Of a stretch of 64,000 nucleotides of DNA, positions 1-8,183 are shown piece by piece. A program made the position numbers and the translations under genes. The DNA comes from Dasania phycosphaerae (GTDB lineage Bacteria > Pseudomonadota > Gammaproteobacteria > Pseudomonadales > Dasaniaceae): NCBI RefSeq assembly GCF_026891035.1, contig NZ_JAPTGG010000006.1:62001-126000 (forward strand). The letters run 5' to 3'. Below the pieces are notes generated by a model, which was not told the origin of the DNA, searched no databases, and saw only the letters and a list, made by a program, of their open reading frames with translations. Each line of letters starts with the position of its first letter. Within the stretch, counting starts at the first letter, position 1.

Positions 1-2
1 CT

Positions 3-1022
3 ATTTTTGGTCAAATAGAATATGATTTGACGGATTCATTATTGCTTACAGCAGGTTTACGTTGGACTGATGATGAAAAAGAATTTGATATTACTAGTCA
101 ATGTTTAGAAACAACTTTGCAGGCTGCCAAGGATGTCTTTGGTCCTAACTCTGTTGGCCCTGGTACGGGCGTAGACTGTGCATATCTTGAAAGCTTCGGA
201 GCTGATGTGGTTTTAACCTTGCCGGGTGAGCAAAACTTTGAGCGCCACGATGAAGATTATTCAGGAAAGTTACAATTAGATTACCGCATGGTTGATGATG
301 TTCTTCTATATGCTGGTGTTAGTAGAGGCATGAAAGGCGGCGGTTTTACTGCTCCTTTGGATGGCTTGTTGGCTGAGCCAGCTATGAGCTACGAACCAGA
401 AATATTAACTAGCTATGAAATTGGTATTAAGTCTGAGTGGTGGGATGGCAAGGTACGGCTGAATGCTAGTGCTTTCCAATATGATTATGAAGACTATCAA
501 GGATTTGTTTTTGTTGGCCTAACATCTGTAGTGGTAAACAATGATGCTACTGTAACCGGTGGTGAAATTGAGTTGTATGTTTCTCCTTCTGAGGGATGGG
601 ATATATCACTGGGTGTGGCAATCCTCGATGCCGAAGTTGAAGACGTCACATTCCGTGACGGTGTTACTGTAGAGGACCAAGACAAAACTACATCACCAGA
701 TTTAACGGCCAACTTGCTAATTAGAAAGGGCTGGGATTTAAGTGATGGCGCTGAGTTTGCCGTGCAGGTTGATGGTCAATATATCGATGAGCAGCAGTTA
801 GGTACAGAAAATAGTGATTTGGCGATGACTAGCTCTTACTCCATTTGGAACGCTAGAGTGAGTTACACCACTGAAAACTGGGACGTAGCTGCATTTGTTA
901 AAAATGCGGGTGATAAAGAGTACCGTACCTACGCTTTCGATCTAGAAACGGACTTTGGTTACTCACTAGAAGTTTACGGCCCACCACGCTGGGCAGGCAT
1001 ACAAGCCCAATATCGTTTCTAG
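3..1022 (+). CDS. TonB-dependent receptor, C-terminal part (cut by window edge)
   Basis: The reading frame is open to the first base of the window, so the N-terminal plug and signal peptide lie outside it. A TTG at 27 is internal, not a start. The visible 340 or so residues have the alternating aromatic/polar strands of an outer-membrane beta-barrel and end in an aromatic residue (AQYRF), the usual barrel C-terminal signature. Family knowledge: such receptors import siderophores, cobalamin or larger organic ligands using TonB energy. The ligand cannot be inferred. A strong terminator follows at 1082-1108, so it is transcriptionally separate from the kinase downstream. Confidence 0.85.
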   Translation: MFGQIEYDLTDSLLLTAGLRWTDDEKEFDITSQCLETTLQAAKDVFGPNSVGPGTGVDCAYLESFGADVVLTLPGEQNFERHDEDYSGKLQLDYRMVDDVLLYAGVSRGMKGGGFTAPLDGLLAEPAMSYEPEILTSYEIGIKSEWWDGKVRLNASAFQYDYEDYQGFVFVGLTSVVVNNDATVTGGEIELYVSPSEGWDISLGVAILDAEVEDVTFRDGVTVEDQDKTTSPDLTANLLIRKGWDLSDGAEFAVQVDGQYIDEQQLGTENSDLAMTSSYSIWNARVSYTTENWDVAAFVKNAGDKEYRTYAFDLETDFGYSLEVYGPPRWAGIQAQYRF

Positions 1023-1081
1023 AGAGTACTGTTCTAGTTTAAATAGTTAGGCTTATCCCCCTAGGTCTGTATGACTAGTTT

Positions 1082-1108
1082 AGCTGCACCTTTGGGTGCA
1101 GCTTTTTT
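1082..1108 (+). terminator. Rho-independent terminator after TonB receptor
   Basis: Nine-base perfect stem (AGCTGCACC at 1082-1090 pairing with 1095-1103), loop TTTG, followed by a run of six T. It ends the receptor transcript and lies just before the kinase gene. Confidence 0.9.
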
Positions 1109-1131
1109 ACCCCGTATTTTTTGGAGTGCAT

Positions 1132-2211
1132 ATGTGTGCTAAAAGCAATGTAGTGGTCGCTGCTAGCGAGAGTAATGCTGAGCAGCGATCTGTTTTAAGA
1201 GCGGCCTTTTTAGCAGAAACTCGTTACTGCGATTGGCGGCTAGTAGCGCTAAGCGCCGATGCCTCTTTTCGTCGATATTTTCGCCTTAGCCATAATGGCC
1301 AGTCGGTGCTGCTGATGGATTCTCCGCCCGACAGCGAAGATATGGATAGTTATATCAAGGTGGCTCAATACCTGTTAAGTGCCGGTTTACGAGCCCCTAA
1401 AATTTATGCCTTAGATCAAATCAATGGCTTTGCCATTATCGAAGATTTCGGCAATCAAACGTATACCCAGTTATTAGATGCTGGTGAACAGGCAGAGCCA
1501 TTATATCAATTGGCTATAGATGCCTTGGCGCGTTTACATCAGCGCTTGGACATTAAGCAAATTGATATCCCACGCTATGACCAGGGTTATTATCAGGATG
1601 AGGCGTCTTTATTTATTGATTGGTATTGGCCCGCCAGAACCGGCGGTCAAATTTCCGATAATTTACGCCGTGAATATATGGCTATCTGGGATCAACTTCT
1701 GGCCCAGGTTGCTACTGATAATGAATGCATGATTTTACGCGATTATCACGTTGATAATTTGATGGTGATAGCCGGTGAAAGCGGCTTGAATAGTTGCGGC
1801 TTATTAGATTTTCAGGATGCACTAATAGGTTCGCGGGCTTATGACATGGTGTCTTTATTTGAGGATGCCAGGCGTGATGTGGACCAAGCTATGGCGCAGC
1901 GTTTAATAGAAGGCTATCTCAAAGATTTTGGCCCGCAACAGGCAGCCGATTTTCATTATGACTACAACGTATTAGGTGCTCACCGCCATATTAAGATTGT
2001 GGGTATTTTTGTGCGTCTTTGTGTTCGTGATGGCAAATCACATTACTTAGATTATTTACCCAGAGTGCAACGTTTATTGGAGCATTCCTTATTAAAGCCA
2101 GAGATGAAACCGTTAGCGGAATGGCTAGATAGAAACCACCCTGGTTTTGTTTCTGCACCACTGCAGTTTGATGCCCGTATACTCAAAGGCATGCTCTGCG
2201 AAACATTATAA
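1132..2211 (+). CDS. AmgK-like aminoglycoside-phosphotransferase-family sugar kinase
   Basis: 359 residues in the APH/choline-kinase fold. The nucleotide-binding start (SADASFRRYFR, residues 41-51), LMDSPP at 61-66, the catalytic loop RDYHVDN (203-209, D204 the likely base) and the metal-binding DFQD (226-229) follow the pattern of AmgK, the anomeric N-acetylmuramate/N-acetylglucosamine kinase of peptidoglycan recycling. The longer frame from 1096 starts inside a terminator. ATG 1132 has GGAG at 1123-1126 and is preferred. In Pseudomonas amgK is paired with murU. Here an aldehyde dehydrogenase follows, then a GlmU-type nucleotidyltransferase, so the sugar substrate is uncertain. Cytoplasmic. 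Confidence 0.75.
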   Translation: MCAKSNVVVAASESNAEQRSVLRAAFLAETRYCDWRLVALSADASFRRYFRLSHNGQSVLLMDSPPDSEDMDSYIKVAQYLLSAGLRAPKIYALDQINGFAIIEDFGNQTYTQLLDAGEQAEPLYQLAIDALARLHQRLDIKQIDIPRYDQGYYQDEASLFIDWYWPARTGGQISDNLRREYMAIWDQLLAQVATDNECMILRDYHVDNLMVIAGESGLNSCGLLDFQDALIGSRAYDMVSLFEDARRDVDQAMAQRLIEGYLKDFGPQQAADFHYDYNVLGAHRHIKIVGIFVRLCVRDGKSHYLDYLPRVQRLLEHSLLKPEMKPLAEWLDRNHPGFVSAPLQFDARILKGMLCETL

Positions 2212-2252
2212 ATTCATTAAAAGTTAAAGATGTACTGATAGGAAGTAGCGCC

Positions 2253-3770
2253 ATGAACAACAGTGAAAAAAGAAACGGTTTAATCGAATGTGCTGGCAAG
2301 ATTTTTTATAACAATGCCTTGCATGATTCAGTATCAGATGTGCGTATCCCGGTGATTAACCCTGCCACCGAAGAGCAGGTGTCGGAAATTGTTAGCCCCA
2401 CTGAACAAGAAATTGATCATGTTTTAAAAATTGCCAATACTGCACAAAAAAAATGGGCCAATACCGATGCGAAAACCCGCGCCGCGTATTTACATAAAAT
2501 TGCCGACTCCATAGAGCATGCTAATCACCAGCCAGTAGCTGAGGCTATGAGCTTAGAAATGGGCAAGCCCTATCCCGAGGCGTTGGGTGAAATTGCCAAC
2601 GTGGGCCCCATATTTCGCTATATGGCAGAAATGGCTCGTGACGATGGTGGCCATATAGCTGGTACTACCCAGATAGGCTCTTTTCAATACTGCCGCTACG
2701 AACCTTTAGGGGTGAGTGTGCATATTATGCCGTTTAATTTCCCCATTTTATTATTCGCCTGGACTGCAGCGGCTTCCTTGGCTTGCGGTAATGCGTTTGT
2801 GATGAAGCCTGCCGAGGCTACATCTATTAGCTCGTTGATGTTTATGGATCACTTTAAAGTATTGCCAGAGGGTTTGGCAGCCTGCTTAACCGGCAACGCC
2901 AGTGTGGGTAGCCACTTAGTAGCTTCTGACTTAACCCACGCCGTTGCCTTTACCGGTAGTGTTGCTGTTGGTCGCAAGGTCAATATCGCCTGTGCCGAAG
3001 CAATGAAACCCGCAGTGATAGAGGCTGGCGGTAACGATGCCATGATTATTGCCGAATCTGCCGATATAGAAATTGCAGCTGCGGGCAGTATTTGTGCAGC
3101 ATTTCATTTAAGTGGTCAGGTCTGTACCTCTGCGGAACGTTTTTTTGTGGTGGACGCCATACATGATGAATTTGTAGAGGCCTTTGCCAAACGTGCCAAA
3201 GCGCTGCGTATAGGCCACGGTTTAAGTAAGGCCGAGATAGGCCCAGTAGTTAATGTTGCAGCCAGAGATAGAATTAAAAATCTGGTAGATAAAACCGTAG
3301 CCCAAGGTGCAACTGTTGTATGCGGCGGTAAAATCCCGGATGGATTTGATAAGGGCGCTTACTACGAACCCACTATTTTGACCGATGTGACACCGGATAT
3401 GGAGATTATGAACTCGGAAGTATTTGGCCCGGTAGCGGCAATTTGTCGAGTAAAAGATGTGGACGAGGCTATAGCTAAAGCCAACGACTCACAGTTTGGT
3501 TTAGGTGCCTGTATTTTTACTAATGATTTTAAAGAGGCCACTAAAGCCACCGAACAATTACAAACCGGCATGGTGTGGGTGAATAACCCCATGATAGATA
3601 ACGATGCCTTGCCTTTTGGTGGTGCCAAAATGTCGGGCTTGGGCCGCGAGTTGGGCCGTGAAGGCTTGAACGCTTTCCGCCAGAGCAAAATGGTAATACA
3701 GGATGCCGACCCCATTATGCACGACTGGTGGTATCCCTATCCGGATTCAGCTTTTCACCCCGATGCCTAG
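2253..3770 (+). CDS. NAD(P)-dependent aldehyde dehydrogenase
   Basis: 505 residues, full-length for the ALDH superfamily. The oxyanion Asn lies in FNFP (161-164), the general base is E257 and the nucleophile is C291 in GQVCTSAERF. The base lies in IEAGGND where most relatives have ELGGK/N, so the residue after the Glu is Ala instead of Leu. It would oxidise an aldehyde to an acid (or to a CoA thioester in some branches). The substrate is unknown. It starts 41 bases after the AmgK-like gene and probably shares its transcript. SD-like AGGAAG lies upstream of ATG 2253. Confidence 0.85.
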   Translation: MNNSEKRNGLIECAGKIFYNNALHDSVSDVRIPVINPATEEQVSEIVSPTEQEIDHVLKIANTAQKKWANTDAKTRAAYLHKIADSIEHANHQPVAEAMSLEMGKPYPEALGEIANVGPIFRYMAEMARDDGGHIAGTTQIGSFQYCRYEPLGVSVHIMPFNFPILLFAWTAAASLACGNAFVMKPAEATSISSLMFMDHFKVLPEGLAACLTGNASVGSHLVASDLTHAVAFTGSVAVGRKVNIACAEAMKPAVIEAGGNDAMIIAESADIEIAAAGSICAAFHLSGQVCTSAERFFVVDAIHDEFVEAFAKRAKALRIGHGLSKAEIGPVVNVAARDRIKNLVDKTVAQGATVVCGGKIPDGFDKGAYYEPTILTDVTPDMEIMNSEVFGPVAAICRVKDVDEAIAKANDSQFGLGACIFTNDFKEATKATEQLQTGMVWVNNPMIDNDALPFGGAKMSGLGRELGREGLNAFRQSKMVIQDADPIMHDWWYPYPDSAFHPDA

Positions 3771-3835
3771 CTAGGTGCTGGTTATCAGCAAAAGCCGAAT
3801 ACGAATCATTAATAAGAATTGAAAGAAGAATTGTT

Positions 3836-4570
3836 ATGAGTCAGCAACAAGCAGAAGTCGCCGTAGTGGTGTTAGGCGCGGGTAAGGGCACGCGCATGCA
3901 GTCGGATTTACCCAAGGTGTTACAGCCTTTAAAAGGCCGGCCTTTAATTAGCCATTTATTAACAGCGGTAGATGGTATTAACCCCGATAAGTGCGTAGTG
4001 GTTATAGGCCCCGATATGGATAACGTAAAAGCCTGTGTGGCGCCGCGGTTAACGGCTATACAACATCAGCAGTCGGGCACAGGTGATGCGGTAAAAGCGG
4101 CCAGAGCTATGCTGGAAGATTTTCACGGTGATGTCTTAGTGGTTTATGGCGATACCCCTTTAATTACCACTGCTACTTTGCAACGTTTATTAGACGAGCG
4201 TCATCGTGCTGCCAACCCAGCGGTAGTGGTATTAGGTTTTCGTCCCGATGACCCTTTGCAATATGGCCGCTTAAAAGAGGGGGCCGATGGTGAGCTGGAA
4301 GCTATTGTTGAATTTGTTGATTGTGACGAGCAGTTAAAAGCTTCCAACCTATGTAACTCCGGGGTCATGGCTTTTGACGGCCAATATCTTTTTGAGTTGT
4401 TAGATGCGATCACTAATGATAATTCTAAAGGTGAGTATTACTTAACCGATGTTGTTGCCATTGCGAAAAGCAAAGGCCTTAGCTGTGCCTTTGTGGAAGG
4501 CGATCCACAGGAAGTATTAGGCATTAATACCAAAGCAGAGTTGGCAGAAGTAGAAAGCTTATTGGCTTAA
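3836..4570 (+). CDS. Free-standing GlmU-type sugar-phosphate nucleotidyltransferase
   Basis: 244 residues. The N-terminus carries the pyrophosphorylase signature LGAGKGTRM-x5-PKVL (residues 13-29), and GINTKAEL near the end is characteristic of the GlmU uridylyltransferase domain. Normal GlmU is about 455 residues with a C-terminal left-handed beta-helix acetyltransferase domain. None follows here, so this protein has only the nucleotidyltransferase half. Start ATG 3836 is chosen over an in-frame upstream codon at 3728 that would overlap the ALDH. With the AmgK-like kinase it could activate a sugar-1-phosphate to a UDP-sugar (inference). It resembles GlmU more than MurU. Confidence 0.75.
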   Translation: MSQQQAEVAVVVLGAGKGTRMQSDLPKVLQPLKGRPLISHLLTAVDGINPDKCVVVIGPDMDNVKACVAPRLTAIQHQQSGTGDAVKAARAMLEDFHGDVLVVYGDTPLITTATLQRLLDERHRAANPAVVVLGFRPDDPLQYGRLKEGADGELEAIVEFVDCDEQLKASNLCNSGVMAFDGQYLFELLDAITNDNSKGEYYLTDVVAIAKSKGLSCAFVEGDPQEVLGINTKAELAEVESLLA

Positions 4571-4611
4571 TGCTTGCTGGGCTCATTGAATAATAAAGAA
4601 TAGGTGCCCCC

Positions 4612-5838
4612 ATGAATACCTTAGAAAATAGCGGCGATATATCGGTACAAAAAAATGGTTTGTTAAAAGACTCGCTGCCGGATGACTGGCCCGCCACCTT
4701 AGGTGCTGCGGCTGCAGCCTATGGCATAGGCATGTTGTCTTTATTGGTGTTGCCTTTTTTAATCGGTGCGACCATGAGTTCTTTGGGATTGACTGGTAGC
4801 CAAGCCGGTTGGCTGGGTAGTGCAGAATTAGTTTGTGTCACTATAGGCTCGTTTGCGGTAGCTCCCTGGATAGGTCGTTTGCCGCGGCGTACTTTGGCCA
4901 TGAGTGGCGCGGCTTTGGCCATAGCCGCTAATGTGGTGAGCATGACCAGCTTGTCTTACGAATTGCTAATGTTGTGTCGCGCCATTGCCGGTCTGGGTTG
5001 TGGCTTGGCACTGGCGGCGGGCAACGCTACGGTAGCCAGCTCTAAAAATCCCGAAAAAATGGCAGCGCATATGTCCATCTTTTTTGTGGTGATCATGGTG
5101 GCCCTAATGATGATTTTTGCGCGGGTAGGCGATATGTATGGCTACCAGGGTAGCTATGGTGCATTGGCGGCAACCATAGCCGTGGTTAGTATTTTATTAT
5201 TAGGTTTGCCGCAACACCCTAACGCCAGCGTACAATCCGAAGCCGTTGCCAGCGCTAATAATAAACAGCTGTTTTCCTTGGCGGGCATAGTGATGATGCT
5301 GGCGATGTTTTGCTTTCAAATGCGCGACACCATGTCCTGGGCTTTTGTAGAGCGCATAGGGGCGGGAGTGGGCTATACATCAGCAGAGGTGGGTAATTTA
5401 CTGTCGCTGCAGGCGGTGTTGGGTTTATTGGGGCCGGTTATGGCCACATTAATGGGCTCACGTTTTGGCCTAAAAATCCCAGTGATTATTGGTGTAATGG
5501 GCTCAGGCTTAGTCACGGTAATGGTATTGCTATCCACCGATTCTGTGGCCTTGTATACCGCAACCGTCTCGTTGATTTCTATTAGTTATTTTTATTCTTT
5601 AGCCTACTTAACTTCTTTGGCTGCCGAGCTGGATAAAGATGGCCGCATAGTGGCGGCATCGGGTGGTTTACTGATTGCTGGCTCAGCAGTGGCACCGGTT
5701 ATTTCCGGTTATATTTTAGACGCCGGTGGCTATATGTTAATGGGTTGGGTGGCTGCCGGTGTGGTGGGCCTTACTTTGTTATGTGCCTTAATTGCATTGG
5801 GGACTTTGAATAGCAGTGCTTTAAAGAAGACGGTTTAA
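4612..5838 (+). CDS. MFS transporter, 12 transmembrane segments
   Basis: 408 residues, largely hydrophobic with about twelve predicted membrane helices in two halves. A long polar N-terminus (about 27 residues) precedes the first helix. Motif A-like residues (GRLPRRT) follow helix 2, as in the major facilitator superfamily. It lies 41 bases downstream of the nucleotidyltransferase and 72 upstream of the saccharopine-dehydrogenase-like gene, suggesting one transport/metabolic operon. Substrate not recognisable. Confidence 0.8.
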   Translation: MNTLENSGDISVQKNGLLKDSLPDDWPATLGAAAAAYGIGMLSLLVLPFLIGATMSSLGLTGSQAGWLGSAELVCVTIGSFAVAPWIGRLPRRTLAMSGAALAIAANVVSMTSLSYELLMLCRAIAGLGCGLALAAGNATVASSKNPEKMAAHMSIFFVVIMVALMMIFARVGDMYGYQGSYGALAATIAVVSILLLGLPQHPNASVQSEAVASANNKQLFSLAGIVMMLAMFCFQMRDTMSWAFVERIGAGVGYTSAEVGNLLSLQAVLGLLGPVMATLMGSRFGLKIPVIIGVMGSGLVTVMVLLSTDSVALYTATVSLISISYFYSLAYLTSLAAELDKDGRIVAASGGLLIAGSAVAPVISGYILDAGGYMLMGWVAAGVVGLTLLCALIALGTLNSSALKKTV

Positions 5839-5910
5839 GTAGCAATGTAGTGCTGCTACCGGCGCTATGGTTTTTGTTTTTAATTAAAATAATGAGATAA
5901 GAGGTTGTAG

Positions 5911-7110
5911 ATGAATATTGTAATTTTAGGTGGCGCTGGCCTTATGGGTTCCGGCACGGTTAGGGATCTGGTTTCTGAATTGTCTTCAGGGGTAGAGAGC
6001 CTAGTGGTAGCTGATGTTTCGCCGCAGCGTATGGATGAGTTGTTAACGGAGTTAAACGATGATCGTATTAGCTCGGTGATTCTTGATGTCACCAATAAAG
6101 AGGCCACCATGGAGTTGCTGCGCAATGCGGATATCTGTATTAATGCGGTGCCGACTTTTGCTGGTTATCAAATGGATATTTTCCATTATTGTTTAGAGGC
6201 TAAAACCCCTTATGTGGATTACGGTGGCATGGGTGTGTATACGGTTAAGCAAAAGAAAGAGCATGCCGAGTGGGAAAAAGCAGGGGTGACGGCGGTATTA
6301 GGTTTAGGTGCCGACCCCGGTATGTCCAACATGACCTGTAAGGCTGTGGCTGAGCGCTTAGATACTATCGATAAAATCAACTTGTACTGGGCTGCTGAAA
6401 TTGAAGGGCCAGAAAACCCCGTACTGGTGCCGCCTTATAGCGAGTCTACGGTATTGGGCGAATACGCTAACAATAGCCAGCAGTTTTTAGACGGTGCTTT
6501 ACGTGAAGTGGGGCCGCAAACCGGTAATGAAATTATCGATTTGCCTGAGCCCTGGGGTAGAACGGAATTTATTTACTCGCAGCATTCTGAGCCGCTAACC
6601 GTGCCTTTTGCGCATGGCTTTGCCGATAAAGGCATTAAAGAGTTTACCTGGAAGCTATCGCTACCCGCTCGTGAGCACGAAGCCTGGGTGGGTATAGTTA
6701 AGGCCGGCTTTGGTGATTTTGATGATCCTATCAATATCAAAGGTGTAGATATTAAACCGGTGGAATATTTGCAGGCGGTAATACGCCGCAATATAGAGCG
6801 CAATAAAGATAAAATCCCTGAGCAGGAAGGCTACGAAATCCACTTTGCTATAGGCGAGGGTATTAAGGACGGTAAAAAAACGCGGGTTAAGTGCGTAGTC
6901 TCATCTAAGCCGGACCCTTTATACGATGCCTATAACGACGCCGCTACCTCTATGAATGTGTCTATAGGTGCGCAGTTATTATTACGCAATGCTTTAAAGC
7001 CCGGAGTCTGGGGCCCTGAAGAATATTACGATGTTGAGGAGTATTTTAAGGAAGTGAAACGCAGACGTTTTCACGTTGAAATTGAAACGAATATCATCGA
7101 AGAGTTATAA
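5911..7110 (+). CDS. Saccharopine-dehydrogenase-like NAD(P) oxidoreductase
   Basis: 399 residues. The Rossmann motif GGAGLMG is at 7-13, INAVPTFAG at 77-85, and the GADPGMSN motif (133-140) is typical of the saccharopine dehydrogenase / carboxynorspermidine dehydrogenase / lysine 6-dehydrogenase superfamily. The ATG at 5911 has AAGAGG just upstream. Family chemistry is oxidation of an amino acid secondary or primary amine, or the reverse reductive condensation. In a window rich in amine catabolism a role on an amino acid or polyamine derivative is plausible, but the exact substrate is not readable. Last gene of the cluster begun at 1132. Confidence 0.75.
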   Translation: MNIVILGGAGLMGSGTVRDLVSELSSGVESLVVADVSPQRMDELLTELNDDRISSVILDVTNKEATMELLRNADICINAVPTFAGYQMDIFHYCLEAKTPYVDYGGMGVYTVKQKKEHAEWEKAGVTAVLGLGADPGMSNMTCKAVAERLDTIDKINLYWAAEIEGPENPVLVPPYSESTVLGEYANNSQQFLDGALREVGPQTGNEIIDLPEPWGRTEFIYSQHSEPLTVPFAHGFADKGIKEFTWKLSLPAREHEAWVGIVKAGFGDFDDPINIKGVDIKPVEYLQAVIRRNIERNKDKIPEQEGYEIHFAIGEGIKDGKKTRVKCVVSSKPDPLYDAYNDAATSMNVSIGAQLLLRNALKPGVWGPEEYYDVEEYFKEVKRRRFHVEIETNIIEEL

Positions 7111-7134
7111 GCGCTTAGTTGCGTAAGCAGTTTC

Positions 7135-7240
7135 AATCCCACCCAGTCATAGCGGTATTGTAACAATAAGAAAATAAGTAATGCGGGGGGCAATACTTGT
7201 TGAGCTTATTTATACCGTGCCGATTGTGGTGGGATTTTTT
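7135..7240 (+). terminator. Long-range hairpin followed by T-run (possible terminator or structured RNA)
   Basis: AATCCCACC at 7135-7143 can pair with GGTGGGATT at 7228-7236, which runs into six T. The roughly 84-base interior contains a smaller TATTG-TAA-CAATA inverted repeat. It could be a terminator with a large structured loop after the dehydrogenase, or a leader structure for the next gene. Low certainty. Confidence 0.35.
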
Positions 7241-7341
7241 ATGGTTATATTTTAGCCATTTGCTTTATGCTGCCTTTAGCATAGAATTTGTCGCCCAGTA
7301 GTTTAACTCTCAGGCTTCAAAACTAAGCGGCAAAGGGCGGT

Positions 7342-8115
7342 ATGGCAAAGCACACAGATAATTCAGCGAGCGAGCAAACCCTAGCTATAGTGAGCCGCCA
7401 CCACCAGTATTGGTTACAGGGTGATATCGCTGGCATTATGTCCTTGTATCACCCCGATATACGTTATTTTGATTACCTTAATAACATAGAGATTACCCGC
7501 GACGAGTTAGCCGATTACCTTAGCTTTACCTTGCTTACCCCTAGCCAAGTCACTTTGCAGCATACCGATCGCATTCGCGTGGATGGCGATACAGCATTCA
7601 TTCAATACCAATATTCTATTAAACGTGCCAATAACAAGGCCTATCATTATCGTTCTAGCGAGGCCTTAACGGTGCAGGATGGCAAGATAATTCGCATTAA
7701 TGAATACTCATCCTTAATGCGTTCGCAAGAGGAGTTAAGCAGTACCCAAAAAGGCAAAATAGGCTTGGACGATAGCCGCTTGCAAATACTGCTGCAGGAT
7801 TTAAGTGATTATTTTGAAAAGCACCAACCCTATTTAGATAGCCGGCTAAATTTAGCCCAGGTAGCTCAAGCTACCGGCTATACCCGCAATCAAATCTCCT
7901 ATGCCCTGAATAATGGCCTGCAAAAAAGCTTTTATGAGTATGTGAATTTATCACGCATAGAGCATTTGTTGCTGTTATTACAGCAAGACTCAAATCGTAA
8001 TATTAGCGATGTTGCCTTACAGGTGGGGTTTAATTCCAGCTCCACTTTTTATAAGTTTTTTAAGCAGTTTACTGGTTTAACACCTAAAGCCTATTTAAAA
8101 AACATACAAGCTTGA
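7342..8115 (+). CDS. SnoaL/NTF2-like sensor fused to AraC-type HTH regulator
   Basis: 257 residues. The N-terminal 125 or so (WLQGDIAGIMSLYHPDIRYFD, then an EALTVQDGKI segment) match the SnoaL/NTF2-like small-molecule-binding fold. Residues 150-255 carry two helix-turn-helix units of the AraC/XylS family, ending in the conserved VGFNSSSTFYKFFK and GLTPKAYLK motifs. AraC regulators usually have cupin or periplasmic-type sensors, so an NTF2-like pocket is unusual. It lies convergent to the first amine oxidase and downstream of the saccharopine-dehydrogenase-like cluster. Either could be its target. Ligand unknown. Confidence 0.8.
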   Translation: MAKHTDNSASEQTLAIVSRHHQYWLQGDIAGIMSLYHPDIRYFDYLNNIEITRDELADYLSFTLLTPSQVTLQHTDRIRVDGDTAFIQYQYSIKRANNKAYHYRSSEALTVQDGKIIRINEYSSLMRSQEELSSTQKGKIGLDDSRLQILLQDLSDYFEKHQPYLDSRLNLAQVAQATGYTRNQISYALNNGLQKSFYEYVNLSRIEHLLLLLQQDSNRNISDVALQVGFNSSSTFYKFFKQFTGLTPKAYLKNIQA

Positions 8116-8123
8116 GTTAACCC

Positions 8124-8157
8124 CATAAAAAAACCCGGCTGGTGATAAGCCGGGTTT
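8124..8157 (-). terminator. Terminator for the amine oxidase (possibly bidirectional)
   Basis: Ten-base perfect stem (8131-8140 with 8148-8157), seven-base loop. On the minus strand it runs into seven or more T, matching the oxidase that ends at 8184. It may also stop the AraC-family transcript. Confidence 0.85.
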
Positions 8158-8183
8158 GGTGATGGGTTTATAAGGTTAATAGC

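Noticed and set aside
1096..1131. Longer AmgK-like start at 1096
   Set aside because: It begins inside the terminator stem and has no SD. ATG 1132 has GGAG at proper spacing.
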